In this document: positions 44,061 through 54,460 of the stretch, piece by piece | Numbering within the stretch: position 1 is the stretch's first letter | How the letters are laid out: every line of letters begins with the position of its first letter | NCBI GenBank assembly: GCA_009363875.1 | Contig: CM018694.1 | Coordinates: 4,650,001-4,714,000, forward strand | Length of the DNA stretch: 64,000 nucleotides | Source: Mikania micrantha | Taxonomy: Eukaryota > Streptophyta > Magnoliopsida > Asterales > Asteraceae | Direction: 5' to 3' | Translations under genes and position numbers: made by a program | Notes under the pieces: model-generated | Seen by the model: only the letters and a program-made list of their open reading frames with translations | The model's database searches: none | What the model was told of the DNA's origin: nothing

Positions 44061-45408
44061 TTGACTGGGAAATATCAAAGATAGCATGTGCCATTCTCAG
44101 ATTTGAAAGATGTCCTAGCTAGACTGATCGAATATGAGACGGATGTTTGATGATATTTACAGTATTCCCTAACGGTTTTGAGGAACATCTGGGAAATGCT
44201 CAAAGATAACATGTGCCAAAGAACTAAAGAACTATAGGAACTATGGACGGTCTAAAGAACTATAAAAGCCTATATATCAAAAGATGTCCTAGCTAGACTG
44301 ATTGATTATAGGTCACATGTTTGATGAGGTTTACAGATCTCCTTTACTACTAAGTACCCGATTGCTATACTAGTCTACTCGAGTTGACCAAGGCCCAATC
44401 ATTAGAACTTAGATTTTATTAAATGTTTATTTATTTATTTAACTAAGCATTTATTTCACTGTTTGTACAATTGTTGTGGTTGATCATATTTGTGTGATGA
44501 ACTCAAAGGATCTATAGAGATCTCAAATCGTTGTATTTACAGGAACAAAGAACTGAAGAACAAATGGGTTAATGGTAGGGGTAAAATGCTTAATCATCAT
44601 TAACAACAATGTCCTATGTGGATTAGTATGTGGTGGGACGGCGTCTGGGCGGGTTGTAGGCTCGACTCAGGGGTATGCCTTATATATAAGCATACCGATC
44701 TGGATGATACATGTGATGTTAATGAGATTAAGGTTGTTACCTGAGGGTGTAAAAAATTTTTTGACAGTACATTAGAACTATAGTAGAATCGAAGTGTATG
44801 GTAGGTAAAAATGCTTAATTATTATTAACAACAGTGTCATATGCGCATTAGTATGTGGTGGGACGGCGTCTAGGCGGGTTGTAGGCTCGACTCAGGGGTA
44901 TGCCCAATATATAAGCATACCGATGTGGATATTACATGTGGTGTTAATGAGGTTAGGGTCTTTACCGAAGAAGGTTTTCAAATCATTTTCAATTACTAAA
45001 CTATATGAACTCACCAACCATGTGTTGACTTGGTCTTTTGCATGACTTCTCAGGTGACGAACAGATCAATTAAGAAGCTTGTGCTTTTGGGCTAGGACTT
45101 CAGATAGAAGACTTAGTATTTTTGGACCTGCATACTTTTGGAACATCATTATACAATTATTTGTATATCTTGTATAGTTACAAGATAGAATCTTTATGAT
45201 GTTTATGGTAGATTTACATTGTTAAATTATAAACGATACTGATGTAATTTAACTTTGTAATTCTATTCTATTTAGCATTTTCTCATTTATATCATGTGCA
45301 ATGTAAACAATCTGATCATCACGATTATCACTCACGATATCACGCCCCGGGAACCTTCCGCCCGACGGGGAATCCGATCCAACCCCGCCGGCTCGGGGTG
45401 TGACAGAT

Positions 45409-45421
45409 TGGTATCAGCGCC
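45409..45421 (+). other. Primer-binding site of C
   Basis: TGGTATCAGCGCC, 3 bp after the LTR end. It is complementary to initiator Met-tRNA except for one base (TGGTATCAGAGCC expected). Confidence 0.85.
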
Positions 45422-45572
45422 ATGCTTATAGGGAAATATAGGTCACGTATTTAAACGGTTTGGCCTAGACTATAACCTAGGGACCCTGCATATAGAGAAC
45501 ACAGGACTTATGACCTTATTGCATTGTGTCTTCTGTATTCAATCACTGCACTAACCAATAACTTTATTGGTT

Positions 45573-46880
45573 ATGATCAGAATTCCGCCGAGAAGACAGA
45601 CTCCCTCGTTACCTCCACCCCCACAAGATTTGGCTCCACATTCGTCTACACCATCACCGTCTGACTCACCTCCTGCAATGCCTCCATTGCCTCCACCTCC
45701 TCCTCCATTTATTCCTCCTCCACTCAATCTACCAGCAGTCCCGAGCACAGCGCCGATTCTGGATCCTACTACTATCGCTTTGGTGACCCTACTTAGTAGC
45801 CAGATGACCAATCAGATGAAAGAAGCGCTACCGGAGATGTTCAACCGTTTCCGTAATGAGATCAACAATATTGGTAACTCGTCAGGAGAAGCCAGTGGTA
45901 ACACTGGTGGTGCTTCAAACCATTCATACAAGTCCTTTATGGGATGTAAACCGCCTAGCTTTAGCGGTAATGAAGGAGCTGTTGGCCTGATCCAATGGAT
46001 AGAAAAGGTTGAAGCCACTCTGGACCTCTGCAGTTGTCCAGAGCATCACAAGGTTCGCTACTCCGCTGGAACATTCAACAAGCGGGCTTTGACTTGGTGG
46101 AACGGCTAAGTTAATGCAAGAGGAAGAGATGAAGCTATGGCGATGCCATGGGAAGACTTCAAGGCTCTATTGAGGACTGAGTTTTTCCCCAGGAACGAGC
46201 TACAGAGACTAGAAGTGGAACTGTCTAACCATGTGATGAAAGGGGCAGACCACATGGGATATACGACTCGTTACCACGAGTTGGTTGCTTTGGTGCCGGA
46301 TATGGTACCGACTCTGGAGAAGCGGATTGACAGGTATATATGTGGGTTACCAGTCTGCATACAAGGATTAGTGGTTGCTGCAAATCCTGTCACATTGGAG
46401 TATGCGGTGAATTTGTCTGGGAAGCTCACGGATATGATGGTAGCCTCAGGAGTTTTAAAGAAAGAGGCTGACTCCGGCAAGAACAAAGCAGAGCCGTCAA
46501 AGAAACCTCACCACCATCAGAAGAAGAAACAAAAGGTCATCAAAAACTACACGATGGCCACACCTCTCCAGCAAATAGCAGCTGTCCCACAGAACCCTAA
46601 CAAAAGACCCTACACTGGTACATATCCTTTGTGTGCCAAGTGTCAATACCATCATGCTGCTAACACCCCTTGCAAGCAATGCACTGGGTGTGGAAGAAAG
46701 GACCATTGGGTCCAACATTGTCGGATGACACCAAATCAAGCAGTCAACAATGCTGTTTTAGCTCTCCCTCCACCAGCTAATCAGAACAACGGTGGATGCT
46801 ATAACTGTGGCGAACAGGGCCACTTTGCGAAGAACTGCCCAAAGAAGACACAACCAGCAGTTCAAGCACCCCGTGGAAGA
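45573..46880 (+). pseudogene. C gag
   Basis: The ATG at 45573 opens MIRIPPRRQTPSLPPPPQ, preferred over the in-frame TTG upstream. A Pro-rich N-terminus is followed by the gag core (GCKPPSFSGNEGAVGLIQWI, RALTWWNG). A TAA at 46107, most simply CAA-to-TAA in a usual WN.QV motif, is followed in frame by MPWEDFKALLRTEFFPRNEL, IDRYICGLPVCIQGLVVAAN and two zinc clusters: CTGCGRKDHWVQHC and the canonical knuckle CYNCGEQGHFAKNC. Apart from that stop the protein is intact to the protease. Confidence 0.92.
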
Positions 46881-48244
46881 GCTTTTGTCATAGGAGTTCT
46901 AGCTGCACGCCAAGACCCGAATGTGGTCACTGGTACATTTCTCTTACATGACTTTTATGCATCTGTTCTATTTGACACTGGTGCGGATCAGAGTTTTATC
47001 TCTGCCGATTTTGCATGCCAACTAGATTCTATAGAGGAACTGTTAGACTCCCTTATATCTTGGAAGTAGCTAATGGAAAACAGATCACAGTTAGTACAGT
47101 ATACAGGAATTGCCCGTTGACACTTAATGGTCATACATTTGCCATCGATTTGATACCGATGGAGTTGGGTAGTTTCGACATCATTGTTGGAATGGATTGG
47201 CTTTCTTCTAACCGAGTGGAAGTCATCTGTTCTGAGAAGCTGCTTCGAGTTCCATTGCCAGATGATCGAGTATTGGAAGTTAAAGGGGATCAAGCAAAAC
47301 GAAGTGTCAAAATCATTTCTTGCATAAAGGCGCGTAAGTGTTTACAGAAGCAGTGTGTAGCTTTCCTAGCTCACGTAGTGGAAAAGGAGAAAGACAAGAA
47401 AAAGATTCAAGACGTGCCAGTAGTGAAAGAGTATCCGGAAGTATTTCCTGAAGACCTACCAGGTTTGCCACCTGTCCGATCGGTAGAGTTCCGTATTGAT
47501 TTAGTTCCTGGAGCAACTCCTGTTGCTAAATCTCCTTACAGGTTAGCACCTTCAGAGATGCAGGAATTGTCAAACCAGTTACAGGAGCTACTTGACAAGG
47601 GTTTCATCAGACCGAGCTACTCACCTTGGGGAGCTCCGGTCTTGTTCGTGAAGAAGAAAGACAAATCGTTTCGGATGTGCATAGATTATCGGGAGCTAAA
47701 CAAACTAACCATCAAGAATCGGTATCCATTACCGAGGATTGATGATTTGTTTGACCAACTACAGGGAGCACAGTACATCTCGAAGATCGACCTACGATCC
47801 GGGTATCATCAACTTAGAGTTCAAGACGAAGACATACCAAAGATGGCCTTCCGAACCAGATACGGGCATTACGAATTTATGGTGATGCCTTTCGGATTGA
47901 CGAATGCACCATCGGTTTTCATGGACCTCATGAACCGAGTGTGCAATCCGTATTTGGATCAGTTTGTCATTGTCTTTATCGATGACATCTTGATTTATTC
48001 GAAGAGTAAAGCTGAACACGAAGAACACCTCAGGAAAATGTTGGAGCTGTTGAAGGAGCAGAAACTTTATGCCAAATTCTCTAAGTGTGAATTCTGGTTA
48101 AGAGAAGTTCAATTTTTGGGCCATGTAGTCAACAGCGAAGGAATACACATAGATCCTGCCAAGATTGAAGCGATAAAGAACTGGGACACTCCGAAGACAC
48201 CAACGGAGATACGGTCTTTTCTGGGATTGGCAGGATATTATTGA
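46881..48244 (+). pseudogene. C aspartic protease and reverse transcriptase
   Basis: Protease: GTFLLHDFYASVLFDTGADQ with intact D-T-G, then a frameshift near 47015-47060 into PYILEVANGKQITVSTVYRN and MELGSFDIIVGMDWLSSNRV. RT follows without a break: EYPEVFPEDLPGLPPVRSVE, FRMCIDYRELNKLTIKNRYP, ISKIDLRSGYHQLRVQDED, VMPFGLTNAPSVFMDLMNRV, the catalytic IVFIDDILIYSKSK, and VQFLGHVVNSEGIHIDP. A TGA at 48242 (a CGA codon in the usual GYYRRFI) ends the frame. Only this stop and one frameshift disable it. Confidence 0.93.
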
Positions 48245-48960
48245 AGGTTCATCTCGAATTTTTCTAAGATAGCTTTGCCTCTCACTAAATTAACTCAGAA
48301 GAGTGAACCGTTTGTCTGGGAGCAGAAACAAGAAGACGTTTTTCAGACTTTGAAACAGAAGTTGTGTGATGCTCCAATTCTATCTCTCCCAGAAGGATGT
48401 GATGACTTTGTTGTTTACTGTGATGCCTCCCATCAGGGGCTTGGTTGCATACTAATGCAACGGGACAAAGTTATCGCTTATGCATCAAGACAGTTAAAGG
48501 TTCATGAGAAGAACTACACCACTCATGATCTTGAACTGGGAGATGTAATCTTCGCACTGAAGATTTGGAGACATTACTTATATGGCACTAAGTGTACCAT
48601 ATTCCCTGATCACAAGAGTTTGCAGCACATCTTTGATCAGAAGGAACTCAACATGCGACAACGCCGTTGGGTTGAACTTCTGAATGATTACGATTGTGTG
48701 ATCAAATACCATCCGGGAAAGGCTAACGTAGTAGCTGATGCCTTGAGCCGGAAGGAACGGGTCAAACCCCTACGCGTTAGAGCAATGGGAATGACTGTGC
48801 AGACGAGCTTACGTGACAAGATCATTCAGACACAACAGGAATCAGTTGATCGTGGAAATCTGAAGAAAGAGCATGACTGCGGAGCGGAGAAACAATTTGA
48901 GATTAAGCCCGATGGAGTGATCTACTACAAGAATCGTATATGGATTCCGGAGAAAACTTA
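48245..48960 (+). pseudogene. C RNase H
   Basis: In frame after the stop: RFISNFSKIALPLTKLTQKS, then RNase H with D-E-D (VVYCDASHQGLGCILMQRDK, THDLELGDVIFALKIWRHYL, IFPDHKSLQHIFDQ), then MRQRRWVELLNDYDCVIKYH and PGKANVVADALSRKERVKPL. Near 48945 the frame shifts before the integrase zinc domain. RNase H degrades the RNA of RNA-DNA hybrids. Confidence 0.92.
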
Positions 48961-50249
48961 TCTTCGATGAAGCGCACAAGACTAAATACTCCGTTCATCC
49001 AGGCGCTGATAAAATGTACCAAGACTTGCGTGGATTTTATTGGTGGCCTGGAATGAAGAAAGATATAGCCGAGTACATCGGTCGATGTCTTACGTGTGCA
49101 AAGGTAAAGGCGGAACACCAGAGACCGTCTGGTTTACTGGAACAGCCTGAGATTCTGCTCTGGAAGTGGGAACAAATAGCTATGGACTTCATTACCAAGC
49201 TACCCCGCACTTCCAGTGGTCATGATACGATTTGGGTGATCATAGATTGTTTGACGAAATCTGCTCATTTCTTGCCGATGCGTGAGACTTTCACGATGGA
49301 TAAACTGGCGAGATTGTACATCAATGAGATAGTGGTACGCCATGGTGTGCCATTATCTATTATTTCTGATAGAGACAGCAGATTTATATCAAGGTTTTGG
49401 CAATCATTACAGAAATCTCTAGGGACACAGTTAAACCTGAGTACAGCTTACCATCCACAAACGGACGGTCAAAGCGAACGCACTATTCAGACCCTAGAAG
49501 ATATGTTAAGAACCTGCATTTTGGATTTCGGTGGAAATTGGGATTCTCATTTGCCACTGATCGAATTCTCCTACAACAATAGTTACCACAGCAGTATTGG
49601 ATGTGCCCCATTTGAGGCTCTTTATGGTCGAAAATGTCGGTCACCGATCTGTTGGACTAAAGTGGGAGACAATCGAATAACTGGGCCAGAGCTTATTCAG
49701 GAAACCTCTGACAAGATTGCCCAGATTCAACGAAGACTACAAGCTACAAGAAGTAGACAAAAGAGCTACGCCGACAAACGGCGCAAGCCGTTGGAATTTC
49801 AAGTGGGAGACAGGGTTATGTTGAAGGTATCCCCATGGAAAGGTGTAGTGCGATTCGGAAAGAAAGGCAAATTAGCACCACGATACGTGGGACCGTTCGA
49901 GATCATCGAGCGGATTGGTCCTGTAGCGTATAGACTGAGATTACCACATGAACTCAGTGGTGTGCATGACGTGTTTCACGTCTCAAACTTAAAGAAATGC
50001 CTTGCGGACGAGACACTCGTCATTCCGATCGAAGAAATTCAAGTAGATGAATAGTTACACTTCATCGAGGAACCTTTGGAGATTATGGATCGCAAGGTTA
50101 AACAACTGAGGCGAAGCCGTATTCCGATTGTAAAGGTTCGATGGAATTCAAGGCGCGGACCCGAGTTTACTTGGGAACGTGAAGATCACATGAAGTCAAA
50201 GTATCCCCAACTGTTTGAAGAGGAAGCTGTACCCGATAACAACTTTTAA
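48945..50249 (+). pseudogene. C integrase and chromodomain
   Basis: After the frameshift: KLIFDEAHKTKYSVHPGADK and MYQDLRGFYWWPGMKKDIAE with the C-X2-C pair (CLTCAKVK) complete the H2C2 domain. The core has all three acidic residues (MDFITKLP, IISDRDSRFISRFWQ, GQSERTIQTLEDML). The GPY/F module reads APRYVGPFEIIERIGPVAYR. A TAG at 50052 lies just before the chromodomain (IEEPLEIMDRKVKQLRRSRI, VRWNSRRGPEFTWEREDHM), which stays in frame to TAA at 50247-50249. This is the most complete integrase in the window after D. Confidence 0.93.
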
Positions 50250-50283
50250 ATTTCGGGACGAAATTTCTCTAACAAGGGGAGAC
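50248..50283 (+). other. Pre-PPT hairpin and PPT of C
   Basis: AAATTTCG-GGA-CGAAATTT (50248-50266) is a perfect 8-bp stem with a 3-nt loop starting at the pol stop codon. The PPT AACAAGGGGAGAC (50271-50283) abuts the LTR. B2 and D have the same arrangement. Confidence 0.85.
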
Positions 50284-53200
50284 TGTAACTCAGTGCCGGA
50301 ACCGGCACCGGAACAGTGATCTCTACAGTAAAACGAACAGTAATCAGGTACGAACTATATGTGTTTCATTGCTTATAATATTCATATCATGATTCATTGT
50401 CATTTCATGTCATCAACGAACAAATTCAGAAATCAATTCTGAAAACAAAGTTCGGAACAATGGTTCGTAAGTCAGATAATTATCTGGCGACACAGAACCA
50501 TCATGTGATTATGTGATAGGATTTTATTACGTATAAACGTATGTGAGGCTTTGCAAAATAAAACGACAACGGATGTCGTTTTGTGAATGCTAAACTGACG
50601 GATTATTCGTATAGCTGACGATCTGTTCGAATACATCTGAAAGTTTAACGTTCTGAATGATGTCCAATAATTAGAAAACCATATTGAAAAGCATAATTAT
50701 TGTCGTGTTCGTACGGGTGACGATCTGAACGAACGCGCGCAACAATTACGTGATTCAATTTAAACTGTAAGTTAATTATTTTTCTGAAAATTTTAAATAA
50801 ATAAAAGATAGTAATTAATTTATTAGGAATCACAACCTAAAATAATTTTTAATTTCTATTTTAAAAACCGGATCGTTTCGTTACGAAAACGACGAGAAAT
50901 CAACATTTTTAAGCGAAACTACGCGAAACCGAACGAATCCGAACATACCCGGGTAAAACCAAGCCATTTATCATGGCATTCAATGCCATAACTTCCCCAA
51001 TTATCATTTTTCACCACCACCACCGTTCATCTCTCTCTCTCTACTCTCTCTCTAAAACCCACATCATCTCTCTAAGATTTCTCACTAGTTTCTTCACGAA
51101 ATCTTGCATACTTGGTGTCAAAACGACCCTTGCAACACATAGATCTTGAAAGTACAAAGGATCTGAACTTTTATCCAGCCAAACCGAGGTAAAATTCGTG
51201 TTTTAGTTCGAATTTTAGGGTTTTGAAACCCTTTTTGATCGGCCCCTTGCAAGCCGATTATAACCCACTTCAAACCATAAGAAAACCCTCACAACCCTTT
51301 AGAATGATGTTGGAACCAACGATGAGGTCGGGTTAGTCGATTTGGCTGAGATTCGAGGCTGAACTTGATGGTGGTTCGATCGGCAGAATGGCTGAATACA
51401 GCTTGGCCGAATGGCCTGCTCATTCGCCGAATGGCCCTCCTCTTTTGGCCGAAAGGCTCCTGGCCGAAATCCACTTCATTCGCCGAATAAGGCCCACCGA
51501 AGCAGCACACACATTCGGCTAGCAACCCTCATTCGGGCGGCCTACTTAGTCTGTCGGCCCAAGACCCTCATACGTCCCATCTTTCATTCGTTGGGTCAGC
51601 CCATTCGCACGAACAGGGCCTTGGTTCGGCCAAGCACAAGGTGGCCTAGCTCAGCTCACCGGCACCACTCCATTCGATCGAGTACCATCATTCGGTCACC
51701 ACTCAGTCGGCTCAGGTCATTCGATCGTGTGAAGCTCCATTCGGTCAAGTTGTTTCGCACATGACACTTTCGGTTAATGGTTGGAGCTAGGACCATCAAC
51801 TCACGGTTAAGAAACTTTAGTATGCATGGGAACCCCCTCCCCACGTAAAAGCATGCATGGATGTTGTGTGTGCATGGGGAATACATATTAGGGTTTTAGA
51901 GGAAATGGATTCTTAAATCATGCAAATATTTAAGTATTGGGGACGCAATAACACACAAGTTTCTAAAACATGTTATCAACTAAACAATTGGGGATAACAC
52001 CATTCAAATATTTACAACATGGGAGAAATCATAAAGGGTCAAAATGTTAACATGAGGTGTGGTGTTGATGTAAGCATTAACACCTAATCCTTGGGAATTT
52101 CATAAAGAACATATAACTAGTCGAGATGATTCACTTGAATTATCTAGTACAAGTTAATCAAAGAAATTAATCAATAATCAATTGGAAATCAAAAGATAGT
52201 AATTTGGGCTCAAGGTTGATCCAATAGGATTAACCCAAGCCCATTATGTATAACAATTTACTTTTCTCAAATTAAATATGTTTTAATGAAAGAAATAAAG
52301 TTGTAAGATTTATTAGATCAAACTAAATGATTTTCTGAAATAAATGTTCGATTTAATTAAATTAATGACATTTTAGTTAATAATACGTTTAACCTAGAAT
52401 AGAGGGAACTATAGCAGCGCAATAGTATCTAGGACACTTAGTTGCACACCGAGACCAAGCCTTAGATACGACGACTATTATACATACTTCTCGTATTCGA
52501 ATTCTTTTAAAACAACTCAGGTGCTAAAGACACATAAGCAAACATCAAAGAGCGCGTATTATCTTTGTGATTCAGTTACACATCAACACAGGTGAGTTCA
52601 TTGCCCCTTTTCTAAACATTTTTTTTACAAACTCGGGGCTGAGAAGCATGTGTAAATTATTTTCCTTGGATTATATTTACTTAAATGCTTTTACTTAACA
52701 TATGTTTTATATGTGGAATTGTATCCTAGATTATGTTTAGGTATACAATATACAGGAATTCAAAGTAAGTTGTTTATTCATTATGAATAGATAACCGTTT
52801 CAAATCAAAGAACTATTTTCAAAGAACTATTTTCAAAGAACTAAAGATCTAAAACAAAGAACTATTTTCAAAGGTTTATGTCAAAGAACTAACGATCTAT
52901 TTCAAAGAACTATTTCAAGGGTGTGTTGTCAAGAACTAACGATCTATTTCAAAGAACTAAGTACAAAGAACTATTTCAAGGGTCTGACTGGGAAATATCA
53001 AAGATAGCATGTGCCATTCTTAGATTTGAAAGATGTCCTAGCTAGACTGATCGAATATGAGACGCATGTTTGATGATATTTACAGTATTCCCTAACGGTT
53101 TTGAGGAACATCTGGGAAATGCTCAAAGATAACATGTGCCAAAGAACTAAAGAACTATACGAACTATGGACGGTCTAAAGAAATATAAAAGCCTATATAT

Positions 53201-54329
53201 CAAAAGATGTCTTAGCTAGACTGATTGATTATAGGTCACATGTTTGATGAGGTTTACAGATCTCCTTTACTACTAAGTACCTGATTGCTATACTAGTCTA
53301 CTCGAGTTGACCAAGGCCCAATCGTTAGAACTTAGATTTTATTAAATGTTTATTTATTTATTTAATTAAGCATTTATTTCACTGTGTTGTACAATTGTTG
53401 TGGTTGATCATATTTGTGTGATGAACTCAAAGGATCTATAAAAATCTCAAATCGTTGTATTTATAGGAACAAAGAACTGAAGAACAAATGGGTTAATGGT
53501 AGGGGTAAATGCTTAATCATCATTAACAACAATGTCCTATGTGGATTAGTATGTGGTGGGACGGCGTCTGGGCGGGTTGTAGGCTCGACTCAGGGGTATG
53601 CCCTATATATAAGCATACAGATCTGGATGATACATGTGATGTTAATGAGATTAAGGTTGTTACCCGAGGGTCTAACAAATGTTTTGAGAGTACATTAGAA
53701 CTATAGTAGAATCGAAGTGTATGGTAGGTAAAAATGCTTAATTATAATTAACAACAGTGTCATATGCGCATTAGTATGTGGTGGGACGGCGTCTGGGCGG
53801 GTTGTAGGCTCGACTTAGGGGTATGCCCTATATATAAGCATACCGATGTGGATATTACATGTGGTGTTAATGAGATTAGGGTCTTTACCGAAGAAGGTTT
53901 TCAAATCATTTTCAATTACTAAACTATATGAACTCACCAACCATGTGTTGACTTGGTCTTTTGCATGACTTCTCAGGTGACGAACAGGTCAATTAAGAAG
54001 CTTGTGCTTTTGGACTAGGACTTCAGATAGAAGACTTAGTATTTTTGGACCTGCATACTTTTGGAACATCATTATACAATTATTTTGTATATCTTGTATA
54101 GTTACAAGATAGAATCTTTATGATGTTTATGGTAGATTTACATTGTTAAATTATAAACGTTACTGATGTAATTTAACTTTGTAATTCTATTCTATTTAGC
54201 ATTTTCTCATTTATATAATGTACAATGTAAACAATCTGATCATCATGATTATCACTCACGATATCGCGCCCCGGGAACCTTCCGCCCGACGGGGAATCCG
54301 ATCCAACCCCGCCGGCTCGGGGTGTGACA
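50284..54329 (+). repeat. 3' LTR of element C
   Basis: 4046 bp, aligned with 41333-45405 throughout. Differences include a 22-bp insertion near 51395 and one fewer CAAAGAACTA unit near 52930. The U3 hairpins recur at 50604-50633 and 50704-50737 with identical arms and cores. Confidence 0.95.
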
Positions 54330-54460
54330 TAGAGCAATTCAAAACAAGTTTTGTTCTTTAATTAAGTTCAGTGCTCTCTATGTCACTATACGAGCCTATG
54401 GTTATAGTCTAGGTCTCTAAGTCCACCTAAATTCTATAACCTGTGGCTATGATACCACCC
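54330..54460 (-). other. B leader, part right of element C, with PBS
   Basis: The PBS on the minus strand at 54457-54445 is TGGTATCATAGCC, one mismatch from the initiator Met-tRNA complement, 3 bp from the LTR edge at 54461. The rest is the B leader, displaced by C. Confidence 0.85.

Larger units (their letters stand above)
41333..45405 (+). repeat. 5' LTR of element C
   Basis: 4073 bp, TGTAACATCAG...GGGGTGTGACA. Order of parts: two U3 hairpins (41654, 41754), a CT-rich tract (42082-42123), a CATTCG-rich region (42420-42780), a GTGAGTTC site near 43619, CAAAGAACTA tandem repeats (43832-44060), and two related modules of about 240 bp (44560-44800, 44800-45000), each with a TATATAAGCATACC site. 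The end is GC-rich (CGCCCGACGGGGAATCCGAT). Confidence 0.95.
41333..54329 (+). mobile_element. Tekay-type Ty3/Gypsy element C, near-complete, nested in B
   Basis: The element has a 5' LTR (41333-45405), PBS, gag, protease, RT, RNase H, integrase, chromodomain, PPT, and a 3' LTR (50284-54329), all in order on the + strand. Flanks are TAGAT (41328-41332) and TAGAG (54330-54334), a 5-bp TSD with one change. LTR-LTR identity is high: in the first 500 bp I count about five differences. It is inactive, with three stops and two frameshifts. It is the youngest long element here. Confidence 0.93.

Noticed and set aside
45551..45811. Glycine-rich minus-strand ORF opposite C gag
   Set aside because: It is the complement of the proline-rich gag N-terminus and has no independent support.
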